DNA of 64,000 nt. Origin: Flavobacterium sp. Leaf82. GTDB lineage: Bacteria > Bacteroidota > Bacteroidia > Flavobacteriales > Flavobacteriaceae. Under the pieces are notes generated by a model. It saw only the letters and a list, made by a program, of their open reading frames with translations, ran no database searches and was not told the DNA's origin. The stretch is taken from the NCBI RefSeq assembly GCF_001422725.1, contig NZ_LMMA01000036.1:134274-198273 (forward strand), given 5' to 3'. Numbering within the stretch: position 1 is the first letter of the stretch; every line of letters starts with the position of its first letter. Made by a program: the position numbers and the translations under genes. This document shows, one piece after another, positions 1 through 8,670 of this stretch.

Positions 1-73
1 GTTCTGAACCAAACCATCGGCCCGAAACATATTGTCCATCGGGTTAAAACCCGACGCTACAATATAAATCGTT

Positions 74-143
74 CCTCCGTAACTTTTAAGTTCTGAACCA
101 GAGCCATCCCTCCGTAACTTTTAAGTTCTGAACCAGAGCCATC
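74..143. repeat. 35-bp direct tandem repeat, two copies
   Basis: Two adjacent identical 35-bp units (74-108 and 109-143), each opening CCTCCGTAAC and ending GAGCCATC. A related fragment with GAAACATATTGT lies at 11-35 and again at 148-160. It sits just beyond the 3' end of the GH106 gene and reads in no plausible coding frame. It looks like non-coding dispersed repeat material. Confidence 0.7.
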
Positions 144-156
144 GGCTCGAAACATA

Positions 157-187
157 TTGTAGGGCTGGACTTTAGTCCAGTCTACAA
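157..187. repeat. Dispersed palindrome, TTGTAGGG/CTACAA family, copy 1
   Basis: Hairpin with GGACTTTAGTCC at its core flanked by TTGTAGGG and CTACAAA. A second member with the core GGATTTTAATCC lies at 23570-23603. The compensating changes in both arms show that the fold, rather than the exact sequence, is kept. Confidence 0.6.
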
Positions 188-198
188 AGCAAAAACAT

Positions 199-3100
199 TT
201 ATTTTTCTTTTACAATCGTAACCGGTCCCAACAATCCAGCTTTCAATAATGGTTCTCCATCCAAACGAAATGGAGCTGTAGTCCAGGTCAATCGTTCTTC
301 TTTTGGTAACTTTTGATCGCCAATTAATCTATTTGCCCAAGTATTGGTGATTTTTATTTCGATAGTATTTTTTCCTTTTTTGAGTGCTTCAGAAATGTCT
401 GTTTTATAAGGAAAAGTCCAAAGTGTTCCGCAATTTTTTCCGTTAATACTTACTTCTGCAATATTGGCAATTGTGCCTAAATCAAGCCAAATATTATCTG
501 CAGATTTTCCGTTCCAGATTATCTCTTTTTTATAAATAACTGTTCCTGAATAATATTTAATCTGATTGTTTTCTGATGTACTCCAATCAAAAAGTTGAGT
601 CGTTTTTATAGCTTCTTTCGGACCTTTAAATTCAGGATCAAATTGCAAATTCCAGTTTTCATCTATAGTCTGAACCGTTTCAAATTCAGAACCTTTTTGA
701 AATCCTTTTGCTAAAACCTCTTTTGTTTGGTCTTTGAAAATCACAAAACCAGATTCATTTTCATTTAAAATTATGGATACAATAGTTCGTCCGTTTTCTA
801 TTTTCCAATTGGCTAAAGCCGAAGTTTTATCCGTCACAGGATTATACCAAACCGGAATTTTTCCTGATACTCTAAACGAAGCTTCAAATGCTCTTTTTAA
901 TGAATTTTGATTGGAAATAAAATAAATATCTTCGGTATCAGATTTGCGATGTGTCCACGCTAAAGTTTCAGAATCTGCTCTGTTTAATTTCGGAAAATAA
1001 ACATCTTGTTCAATCCCAATCGAGGTAAAATCATTTCCTAAATAAGGCAATTTAATTACCGCTCCTTTTCCAATTTTCCATGAAGATGAATTCGAATTGT
1101 TATTCCAAATTTCATCCAGCACATTCTTCCATTTTTTATGATCTTGTTCAGATTGAATTCCGGGTTGCAAGTCTGGTTTTTCATCAATAAAAACCGTAGC
1201 TCCTTGTTTTATTAATTCTAATATTTTTTCGGCTACAGCCAAAGAAATCATTTTGTTCGGCGCCATTTTATGACTTCCCGTGAACAATAAAGCGCCATAT
1301 TCGATGCTGTTACTAAAAACCACTTTTCCGTTTTCTACTTTAGTATTATTCAATAAAACATCAGCGTTGAAAGAATCATATTGATAACCGTTCATGGCAT
1401 TTATCCATTGCGATAAATCGGTAGAATTTTTGGTAGAAGTTACTTCCTTCGGAATCTTAATACTTGGCTGACCTTCATTTTTCAATCGAATGGCTTCACT
1501 TTCTAATCTTTCCTTTCCGAAGATATTCGGAATAAAAGGCACCAAACGATCCGGAAGCATGGAACGCGATGGCAAATCTTCGCCAATAAAAACAGCCAAA
1601 TCAATTACAGGTTTTCCTTTTTGTAATTGAAACTGAATTCTCTGGCAATAATCAACCCACGCTTTTCCGGGTTTCCACCACGTTTGATCTCTCTGAAAAT
1701 AAGAGCCAACACCGTCTAAAGTCATTCCGGGTTTTCGATCTGTCCAGGGATTATGAACAAAAACGTGATAGAAAAATCGATTAATCCCGAGCGCATAATT
1801 TCGATCTGCCAGCGTTTTTAGATTTCCCGGATGTTCGTCCCAATCCATTTTTAATTCTGTAAAAGCTTCTGCCTGAATAATATCTTTTCCGTAAATATGT
1901 CCGCCAGAAATGGCATCGAGCATATCATTAGGTTTGTCATGCGTTGGGCTTTTTAGCCAAAATTCACCACTTGGATAATCGATATGTTTAAAATGCAAAA
2001 GTCCATCGCTCATCATGGTTGGCGCCACATTTTCTGAACTAAATTTTACATTTGCTTTTTTCGCTTCGTCAGCCAATGTTGCAAAAAAGTTATCAGAAAC
2101 CAGTTCTGCAATTGTTTTTCTTATATCATAAAGTATTTTTTCAGACGTTTGAATATCCGTAATTGGGATTCCCGCCATTACAGGCAAATAATCTACAATA
2201 TCGTAGCCTCTGCGTTTTTTAAATTCGTCTCTAAAAACAGGCGACCAGTTTTGGCTGCCGCATTCCCAACTGTCGATATGAAGTATTTTAACCACTTTTG
2301 AAGCCAATTCCGGTCCTGCAGTTCTCAGCATTTCTCCAAACCAATGATCGAGTTGAAAACGAACAGCTTCAACACTAAATTTATCCACTTCTAAACCTCT
2401 TCCTGCGCCTGCGGTTGCGTTTTCGTGACCTGTAGAAGTATATCCAAAACGAATAATTCGCCAATTTCCTTTTGAAGGGGATTTCCAATTCAAAATTCCT
2501 TTTTCATCTACAAATTTCGAAATATTAATCATTTTCGATCGATCGATACAATCCAATTTACTTATTTGTTCCGATGATGTTTGCGGACTCAAACGCCAGA
2601 TTGCGCCTGATTTTCCCTGATAATTATCAATCAAAGGTTCGCTTGACAAAAGTATTTTTGAGACTTTCAAACCCTGATTCCATTTTGCAGGATCGATATC
2701 TTCCGCTCCCGGCTCTGTTCCTTCAGGATCATAAACAAATCTGAAATATTTGGCTTTTGTCGGTATAATACTGTGCGTATAAAAAGCATCAACATCTTGC
2801 CAGCCGTGACGTGGCGTTGTTAATCTGCCCAAACTTTTAAAGTTTTTTCCATCATCGCTAACTTCGATAATTAAACGATGCGCCTGAAAGTTATTTCCTT
2901 TGGTTTCGATTTGAATCGATTTGCATAAAAACGGCTGATCAAATTCGTATTGAATCCAACCTTTTTCTTTTAATCTAAATTGATCGTCTTTGTTTGAATC
3001 ACTCAAAAACGAAGCATCAAAATCAGCAATTGTCGAAGTAATTTTTGGACGATTTTCGTTTGATGTCACATAAATTTCCTTTACCGGAACGGCAAATGTG

Positions 3101-3606
3101 GCAATATCTTTATAATAATCTTTGTAATGATTTGGTGTAGGTAATTGTAGCTTTTTGAAGTCGTTTCCGTTTACATTTACGTCTGACCAAACTACTTTTT
3201 GCATCGACAATTCGGGTGTTATCCACGGTCCTCCGGCAACGGCGAAACCATCTGCGGGATGAAAAGCGATTTTTACTCCCAACCGATCTGCTTCTGTCAA
3301 AGCCCATTTTACCAAACTCCAAAATTCCGGACTTAATTGCAAAACGGGCGGATTCATCAATGGCGGATTTGCGGGACCTTTTATTGTCATTAAATACGCA
3401 CCGCCAATTCCGGCTTGTTTCATCGCTTCAAGATCGGCTGTAATACCTTCTTTAGAATACGCGCTTTGCATCCAATACCAATATACCCAAGGTCTTGAGG
3501 ATTCTATTGTGGGTTGAAATGTAGGTTTTTCTTTTTCATGGATTTCCTGTGCGGAAAGAAATCCCGCAAAGAGCAATATGAAAAAGAAGGTTGTTTTTTG
3601 AAACAT
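199..3606 (-). CDS. GH106 alpha-L-rhamnosidase, secreted
   Basis: Predicted exported exo-enzyme that removes terminal alpha-L-rhamnose from plant cell-wall or glycoside substrates. It is 1135 residues long, with a signal peptide ending near LSAQ (residue 20). The family-typical N-terminus follows (RPWVYWYWM, then ITADLEAMKQAGIGGAYLM). A discoidin-like segment around residues 215-300 (WIQYEFDQP, LIIEVSDDGKNF) and a catalytic core with acidic motifs (HIDSWECGSQNW, SSENVAP, DYPSGEFW) come next. The C-terminal 130 residues form a GH2-type sugar-binding jelly roll (VSINGKNCGTLWTFPY). Length and order match Bacteroidota GH106 enzymes of the BT0986 type. It is the last gene of a minus-strand series of glycosidases, 100 bp beyond the GH2 gene. 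The substrate is inferred from the family only. Confidence 0.85.
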   Translation of the reverse strand: MFQKTTFFFILLFAGFLSAQEIHEKEKPTFQPTIESSRPWVYWYWMQSAYSKEGITADLEAMKQAGIGGAYLMTIKGPANPPLMNPPVLQLSPEFWSLVKWALTEADRLGVKIAFHPADGFAVAGGPWITPELSMQKVVWSDVNVNGNDFKKLQLPTPNHYKDYYKDIATFAVPVKEIYVTSNENRPKITSTIADFDASFLSDSNKDDQFRLKEKGWIQYEFDQPFLCKSIQIETKGNNFQAHRLIIEVSDDGKNFKSLGRLTTPRHGWQDVDAFYTHSIIPTKAKYFRFVYDPEGTEPGAEDIDPAKWNQGLKVSKILLSSEPLIDNYQGKSGAIWRLSPQTSSEQISKLDCIDRSKMINISKFVDEKGILNWKSPSKGNWRIIRFGYTSTGHENATAGAGRGLEVDKFSVEAVRFQLDHWFGEMLRTAGPELASKVVKILHIDSWECGSQNWSPVFRDEFKKRRGYDIVDYLPVMAGIPITDIQTSEKILYDIRKTIAELVSDNFFATLADEAKKANVKFSSENVAPTMMSDGLLHFKHIDYPSGEFWLKSPTHDKPNDMLDAISGGHIYGKDIIQAEAFTELKMDWDEHPGNLKTLADRNYALGINRFFYHVFVHNPWTDRKPGMTLDGVGSYFQRDQTWWKPGKAWVDYCQRIQFQLQKGKPVIDLAVFIGEDLPSRSMLPDRLVPFIPNIFGKERLESEAIRLKNEGQPSIKIPKEVTSTKNSTDLSQWINAMNGYQYDSFNADVLLNNTKVENGKVVFSNSIEYGALLFTGSHKMAPNKMISLAVAEKILELIKQGATVFIDEKPDLQPGIQSEQDHKKWKNVLDEIWNNNSNSSSWKIGKGAVIKLPYLGNDFTSIGIEQDVYFPKLNRADSETLAWTHRKSDTEDIYFISNQNSLKRAFEASFRVSGKIPVWYNPVTDKTSALANWKIENGRTIVSIILNENESGFVIFKDQTKEVLAKGFQKGSEFETVQTIDENWNLQFDPEFKGPKEAIKTTQLFDWSTSENNQIKYYSGTVIYKKEIIWNGKSADNIWLDLGTIANIAEVSINGKNCGTLWTFPYKTDISEALKKGKNTIEIKITNTWANRLIGDQKLPKEERLTWTTAPFRLDGEPLLKAGLLGPVTIVKEK

Positions 3607-3634
3607 TATTGTTGTTTTTATTCGTTTCGTATTT

Positions 3635-3667
3635 AAACCCGACAGGTTTTTAAAACCTGTCGGGTTT
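3635..3667. repeat. Palindromic repeat CCCGACAGG/CCTGTCGGG
   Basis: Near-perfect 33-bp palindrome with AACCCGACAGG and CCTGTCGGGTT arms around a T/A-rich centre. It lies between GH106 and GH2. Sister copies are at 7199-7227, 23713-23743 and 25446-25478. It may also act as a terminator for the upstream GH2 gene. Confidence 0.8.
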
Positions 3668-3705
3668 GGTGCCGTAGAATTATTTTATCTTTTATCTTTT
3701 ATCTT

Positions 3706-6700
3706 TTAATATTTAAACTTCTTTAAACTCTCTTCTAAACCATTTTTTGATGCTTCGAAAGGAACTAAATAAAAACTATATTGATAATCTCCTGACTTAA
3801 TTTGATATTGTTCTAAAGGTTGTGCAACTGCTGTCCAACTATCATTTCCTCCCACTCCCATTTGAATCAAATCGATATTTATGGTCAAAAATCCAGGATC
3901 TTTAAGATCAAAAGTATGTTTGGCGGCGCTTAAATTTTCTTGTGTATACGGCCAAGCGCTCATGCTTAAATTTTTCTCATCTTTGAAAACTAGCAAACCT
4001 TTATTTTTTTGAATATTTGTAAAAGCCATCCATCGTACTTCGGTTCTATTTGCATTTTCCTGAGGTTTTACATAATGCTCCAGAAAATCATTAATGGGCA
4101 AAGAATATTTCCCTACAAATGATCCAAAGCTTCTGTCGATATAGTTTTCTAACTCTCCTTTTCCGTACCATGAAATCTGATCGAATTTTCTTTGAACGCC
4201 CATTTGCATTCCAATTTTCGGGATGTTTGGTAATTTGTTTGTGGCTTTCAGACTATAATCTACTTTGATAACTCCATTTTCATGAATTTTATAAATTACT
4301 TGTACTTGCGCGCTGTCTTTGATAATTTCGTAATCGCTTGTAACAATTGCTCCTTCAATTGACATCGCTATTTTTGTACTTACTAATTTTGGTTTTGCCT
4401 GATACCAGGGCTTCAAAACTTTATGGGATTTCCATCCTCTTTTATCATTATCAGTTAATGGTCTAACAAAATTAGGAAGCAACGGTTCAAAAACTTGTTC
4501 TTCGCCATTGAAAATATAAGAACTCAAAGCGCCATTTTGCTGACTGATTCTAACCTGAAAAGTTTTTCCTTTTATTATAAAATCTGAATCTGTTTCTGTT
4601 GATTTATATTCTGACTTATCGTCTTTTTTAAATTCAATAACAGTTTCTGCTTTTTTTAGCAAAAATTGATCTTCCGCTACAGCGTAACCTTTTGTTGCCC
4701 AAGGTTTATCTGTTGAAAGTTGGAATTCGATATTCAGAAAATATTCAGCATCTTTTTTCAACTTTGGCAAATATTGCTTTACATCTAAAATAGTAGATTG
4801 TCCAGCTTCGAGATTAAAAGGTTTTAATATTTGCGTTTTAATGACATTTCCGTTTTCCAGAATTTTCAAAACCGGAATATAATCTGCCAAAGATTTTACT
4901 GCCTGACGATTTTTAATTTCTAATTGAAAAGCGTCTTTTAAAGTACTTGTCGCGGGTTGATAAATCCATTTGTTTTCATAAATCGAACCTTTTGGTTTTC
5001 CGTTAGAATCAACAATTCCTTTTGTATTGAAATTTCCGTCGTGGTATTTTTCGCCAAAATCTCCACCATGAGCAAAAAATTCCTGACCCGTTGCAGGATC
5101 TTTTTTCAATAATCCCTGATCTTTAAATTCCCAAATGCAACCGCCAATAACTCTTGGAAGTGAACGAAATTCATCCCATAATTCTTTTAAATTTCCAACC
5201 GAATTTCCCATTGCATGAGAATATTCGACAAAAATAATTGGTCGTGTATCTTTCTTTTGATCGACTAAAAATTTTGGTGTAAAAACGCCCGGATAAAAAC
5301 GACTAACCATATCAACATACGGCTCATCTTGGGGATTTTCAAATCGATATGCATGATCGATTGTTTTGGGATATCTGGGATCAAGCGGATCGATATATCC
5401 GTCTAATCTCGGATTTCCCTGTGCAGGTTCGTAATGAACGGGACGCGTGATATCGAAATCGTGAACCCAACCCGCCATTGCAGCATGATTTGGACCTTTT
5501 CCGCCTTCGTTTCCTAGACTCCAAAAAACAACTGAGGGATGATTTTTATCACGTTCCACCATTCTGGTCATTCGCTCTAAATAAGCATTTGTCCATTTTG
5601 GATCGTTGCTTAATTTACCGCCAATTCCGTGAGTTTCCTGATTTGCTTCGTCCATAACCATGATTCCATATTGATCACATAAATCGTAGAAATAAGGATC
5701 ATTAGGGTAATGACTGGTTCTTATAAAATTGAAATTAAACTTTTTAATCGTCGTAATATCTTCCTTAATATCTTCTCTTGTAACCGCTTTTCCTCTTGTT
5801 GGATGTTGGTCGTGAAGATTTACCCCATATACATATGTTTCTTTTCCGTTGATGAGCATTTTGCCGTTTTCCTTAGAAAATTCAACAGATCGAAAACCAA
5901 CTTTACAGCTTTTAACTTCGGTAATATTGCCTTTTGGATCTTTTATCGACATTACTAAAGTGTACAAATTAGGTTCTTCTGAACTCCATTTTTTCGGATT
6001 GCTGATGTTTTCCTTGAACATTCCAAAACGCACATTATCCAAACGCGGATAACTTTCGTTAATCATATCGATAACTGGTTTTTGAAGCGGTTCTTTGAAT
6101 AAAGCAACATTATTGGCATCATATAATTGTGCCTGAAAAGTATAATCCTTGATTTTTTCACCTGTTAAATTCTCTACTTTCGGACGTAATTGAAAAGACG
6201 CATCTTTATATTCTTTGTCTAGTTTTGTTTGATAAAAGAAATCCTGAATGCGCAACTTTGGCTCAGCCATAATAAAAACTTCACGCTGGATTCCGCTTAC
6301 GCGCCAATGATCCTGATCTTCAAGATACGAACCATCTGTCCAGCGAATTACCTGTACCGAAACTATATTTTCTCCTTCTTTTAAATAGGGCGTAATATCA
6401 AATTCTGATGGTAGAAAACTGTCTTCCCCATACCCTAAAAATTCTCCGTTAAGCCAAACCTGAAATCCGGAACTTACTGCGCCAAAATGCAATGTTACGG
6501 TCATATCTTTCCAATTTTCGGGAACGGTAAAACTGCGCTGATACGAACCAACTCCGTTATAATCTTTAGGAATATAAGGCGGATTTATGGGTCTAAACGG
6601 ATAAACGGCACTCTTGTAAATCGGAATATCGTACCCTTTTAACTCCCAGTTTGATGGAACTTCGATTTTGTCCCAATCATTGACTTTTTCTTTATAGAAA

Positions 6701-7041
6701 TCTTTTGAAGCTTCTTTTAAATTGGTTGCATATTTAAAATTCCAATCGCCAGTTAGCATTTGTAGTCGGCTTTTAGTTCTGTCGCCTTTTAGAGCATCTT
6801 CTATATTTGTGTATGAATATGCCGTTGCTCGCGATGGTTGTCTGTTGATGCTTGTAACCGTTGGATCTTCCCAAGGTGCAAATTCGTATTTTTTATGCAA
6901 TTCAGGAATTCCCGCAGGTTCTCCGGTTACGGATTGTGCCTGACAATTAATTGTTAAAAGTAAAATGTAAAATACGAATACTGATTTAGTAATCGAAAAT
7001 CGAAACCTGAAAAAGCAATTAATATGACTTGATTTAAACAT
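3706..7041 (-). CDS. GH2 beta-galactosidase (LacZ-type), secreted
   Basis: Predicted beta-galactosidase removing terminal beta-galactose, here probably from pectic or arabinogalactan side chains outside the cytoplasm. It has 1111 residues. The N-terminus is hydrophobic after a basic stretch and ends in NCQAQ near residue 36, which fits a signal peptide. Domains in order are a GH2 sugar-binding jelly roll (about 90-260), an Ig-like domain (270-385), the TIM barrel (390-690), a second Ig-like domain and a C-terminal beta-galactosidase small-chain domain. The acid/base is Glu512 in SLGNEGG and the nucleophile is Glu606 in FVEYSHAMGNS, both intact. No upstream in-frame start was preferred over the first ATG. 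Glucuronidase or other GH2 activities cannot be excluded, but the five-domain layout is LacZ-like. Confidence 0.88.
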   Translation of the reverse strand: MFKSSHINCFFRFRFSITKSVFVFYILLLTINCQAQSVTGEPAGIPELHKKYEFAPWEDPTVTSINRQPSRATAYSYTNIEDALKGDRTKSRLQMLTGDWNFKYATNLKEASKDFYKEKVNDWDKIEVPSNWELKGYDIPIYKSAVYPFRPINPPYIPKDYNGVGSYQRSFTVPENWKDMTVTLHFGAVSSGFQVWLNGEFLGYGEDSFLPSEFDITPYLKEGENIVSVQVIRWTDGSYLEDQDHWRVSGIQREVFIMAEPKLRIQDFFYQTKLDKEYKDASFQLRPKVENLTGEKIKDYTFQAQLYDANNVALFKEPLQKPVIDMINESYPRLDNVRFGMFKENISNPKKWSSEEPNLYTLVMSIKDPKGNITEVKSCKVGFRSVEFSKENGKMLINGKETYVYGVNLHDQHPTRGKAVTREDIKEDITTIKKFNFNFIRTSHYPNDPYFYDLCDQYGIMVMDEANQETHGIGGKLSNDPKWTNAYLERMTRMVERDKNHPSVVFWSLGNEGGKGPNHAAMAGWVHDFDITRPVHYEPAQGNPRLDGYIDPLDPRYPKTIDHAYRFENPQDEPYVDMVSRFYPGVFTPKFLVDQKKDTRPIIFVEYSHAMGNSVGNLKELWDEFRSLPRVIGGCIWEFKDQGLLKKDPATGQEFFAHGGDFGEKYHDGNFNTKGIVDSNGKPKGSIYENKWIYQPATSTLKDAFQLEIKNRQAVKSLADYIPVLKILENGNVIKTQILKPFNLEAGQSTILDVKQYLPKLKKDAEYFLNIEFQLSTDKPWATKGYAVAEDQFLLKKAETVIEFKKDDKSEYKSTETDSDFIIKGKTFQVRISQQNGALSSYIFNGEEQVFEPLLPNFVRPLTDNDKRGWKSHKVLKPWYQAKPKLVSTKIAMSIEGAIVTSDYEIIKDSAQVQVIYKIHENGVIKVDYSLKATNKLPNIPKIGMQMGVQRKFDQISWYGKGELENYIDRSFGSFVGKYSLPINDFLEHYVKPQENANRTEVRWMAFTNIQKNKGLLVFKDEKNLSMSAWPYTQENLSAAKHTFDLKDPGFLTINIDLIQMGVGGNDSWTAVAQPLEQYQIKSGDYQYSFYLVPFEASKNGLEESLKKFKY

Positions 7042-7070
7042 TGATTTTATTTTTTTTATTCTTTGTTTTT

Positions 7071-7168
7071 GTCATTTCGACAAAGGAGAAATCTCCGTTG
7101 CTAAATCGACAAATATTGACTTTTCTTTGCGGAGTTCCTTGCGAAGATTTCTCCTTCGTCGAAATGAC
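7071..7168. repeat. Long imperfect hairpin of the GTCATTTCGA family
   Basis: Arms GTCATTTCGA (7071-7080) and TCGAAATGAC (7159-7168) enclose further inverted matches (GGAGAAATCT with AGATTTCTCC). It lies upstream of the GH2 gene. Relatives occur at 10378-10466 and 38844-38945, and a half copy lies at 23618-23662. Confidence 0.7.
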
Positions 7169-7198
7169 AAACTGTGCTTTAATTATCTTGTTGTTTAG

Positions 7199-7227
7199 AC
7201 CTGACAGGTTTTAAAAACCTGTCAGGT
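7199..7227. repeat. Palindromic repeat CCTGACAGG/CCTGTCAGG
   Basis: 29-bp perfect-arm palindrome, the same family as at 3635 but with T/A replacing C/G in both arms. The change is compensatory. It is downstream of the propeller lipoprotein gene (minus strand) and could terminate it. Confidence 0.8.
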
Positions 7228-7315
7228 GTTCTAATGTCCCGTAGGGACTACATTTTTGACATTGATCACTGCTCCTGAAAACTGAGACTGAAAACTGAAA
7301 ACTGAAAACTAAAAA

Positions 7316-8443
7316 CTATTTCTTCTTCTCCGGCGGAGCCACAAAATTTGTTTCGCTTTTGCCTAAATCTTTAGACGTTGCCACTGCAATTCCTCTTTGT
7401 TCTGCTTTGTTTACGGCACAATAAAAGTGATAAACTACGCCATCGTGTTTTATTACAAATGATTTATGCGCAAACATGTCGTCATAAGGTTCAGATGATT
7501 TGATTAGATCTTCGCCTTTCCAGTCGTTCCAGTGAATTAAATCGTTCGAAACTGCGAAACGGTTAAATGCTCCTTGGTTCCAACCCGTCCAAAAAGCTCC
7601 AAAATAGAACATTACCCAAGTATCATTAATACGCTGAATATAGGCATCTCCTGAGATTCCTTTATGATGATTGATTAAGGGTTTATTGCCATAACGTTTC
7701 CATTGTTTCATATCATCTGATACTGCCATAGCGATACGCTCTGCGCCTTTAGCAGGATTTAAACTATCACCTCGCGCATTATAATACATGATAAAATTGT
7801 GTCCTGTAACTTTGTCCTTATCGCGAATAACACTATTTTTATACATTGTACTATTATCCCACCATCTGGCGTCTTTGTCTTTTGGAGATAAAACCGGTTT
7901 TTCTAAACGCTCAAATTCATGCGCTTTGGTTGGTGATTTTTTGGTATATGCCATTCCGATAGATAAAATTCCGGCTTCGTAACCTTTGCTGTCTCCGCCA
8001 AAATAACTCATCCAATATTTGTCATCGTATTTTTGCCATTCGTAGCTTCCGCCCCAGGTTGGATCTTGTAACGAAATATATCCTGCTTTTTGGTTGACAT
8101 CCCAATGTTGTTCATTTTCTGAGAAAGACATTACTTTTCCTAAATGTTTCCAGTGTAATAAATCGTCACTTTGGGCAAGCCAGGTTTCGTAACCTCGTCC
8201 GCCATAAATTAAATACGTCATAAACCATTTTCCGTCTTTTCGAAATACACTCGGGCAATCCATTTTATAGGAGTTATCTGTGGGAACCATTACCAAACCG
8301 TATTTATAAGGGGTTTTTACTTCGTTGTAAATCTCCTGCATTACGGTTTCGTTGATTTCTCTTTTCTTGTATTTTGTCGTCGCGCAACTTGTAATTAGTA
8401 AAGCTGCAATTGCAATTAAGAGATATTTCGTTATACTTTTCAT
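7316..8443 (-). CDS. Five-bladed beta-propeller glycosidase-like lipoprotein
   Basis: 375 residues with a lipoprotein signal (LLITSC, Cys20), so probably anchored in a membrane on the periplasmic or outer face. The body carries the repeating W-x-S/T-D-D/N-L-x-H-W blade signatures of GH43/GH32/GH117/GH130-type propellers: LAQSDDLLHWKHL, VSDDMKQWKRY and VSNDLIHWNDW, plus an N-terminal DCPSVFRKDGKWFMTY strand with a possible catalytic Asp. It cannot be placed in one GH family by eye. It sits among rhamnosidases and a galactosidase, so removal of one particular residue from the same polysaccharide is likely. The substrate is unknown. The C-terminus ends in a lysine run (EKKK). Confidence 0.7.
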   Translation of the reverse strand: MKSITKYLLIAIAALLITSCATTKYKKREINETVMQEIYNEVKTPYKYGLVMVPTDNSYKMDCPSVFRKDGKWFMTYLIYGGRGYETWLAQSDDLLHWKHLGKVMSFSENEQHWDVNQKAGYISLQDPTWGGSYEWQKYDDKYWMSYFGGDSKGYEAGILSIGMAYTKKSPTKAHEFERLEKPVLSPKDKDARWWDNSTMYKNSVIRDKDKVTGHNFIMYYNARGDSLNPAKGAERIAMAVSDDMKQWKRYGNKPLINHHKGISGDAYIQRINDTWVMFYFGAFWTGWNQGAFNRFAVSNDLIHWNDWKGEDLIKSSEPYDDMFAHKSFVIKHDGVVYHFYCAVNKAEQRGIAVATSKDLGKSETNFVAPPEKKK

Positions 8444-8473
8444 TTTTAAATTTTAATTATAAATGCGATTTTT

Positions 8474-8659
8474 TGACGCGGATTAAACGGATTTACTTCG
8501 TAAAAACGCGGATAAAAACGGATTTTATTTTGCTTCTGTTTTTTCCTGTTTATCTTGGTTGAATCTTTATTAAGGTTTAAAACTTTGACAAAGATTAAGC
8601 AAGTTTACAATAAAAAAATCCGCAAAAATCTGCGTTTTTACGAAGTAAATCCGCGTCAT
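8474..8659. repeat. Long-range inverted repeat in the intergenic gap
   Basis: The left arm (8474-8513, TGACGCGGAT... TTCGTAAAAACGCGGAT) pairs with the right arm (8629-8659, ATCTGCGTTTTTACG... GCGTCA). The left arm contains a short extra piece. It fills almost the whole gap between the two propeller genes. Confidence 0.6.
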
Positions 8660-8670
8660 CTGCGTTCTAT

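Noticed and set aside
1..198. Partial gene at the left edge
   Set aside because: The stretch is made of tandem and palindromic repeats, and no frame gives a recognisable protein.
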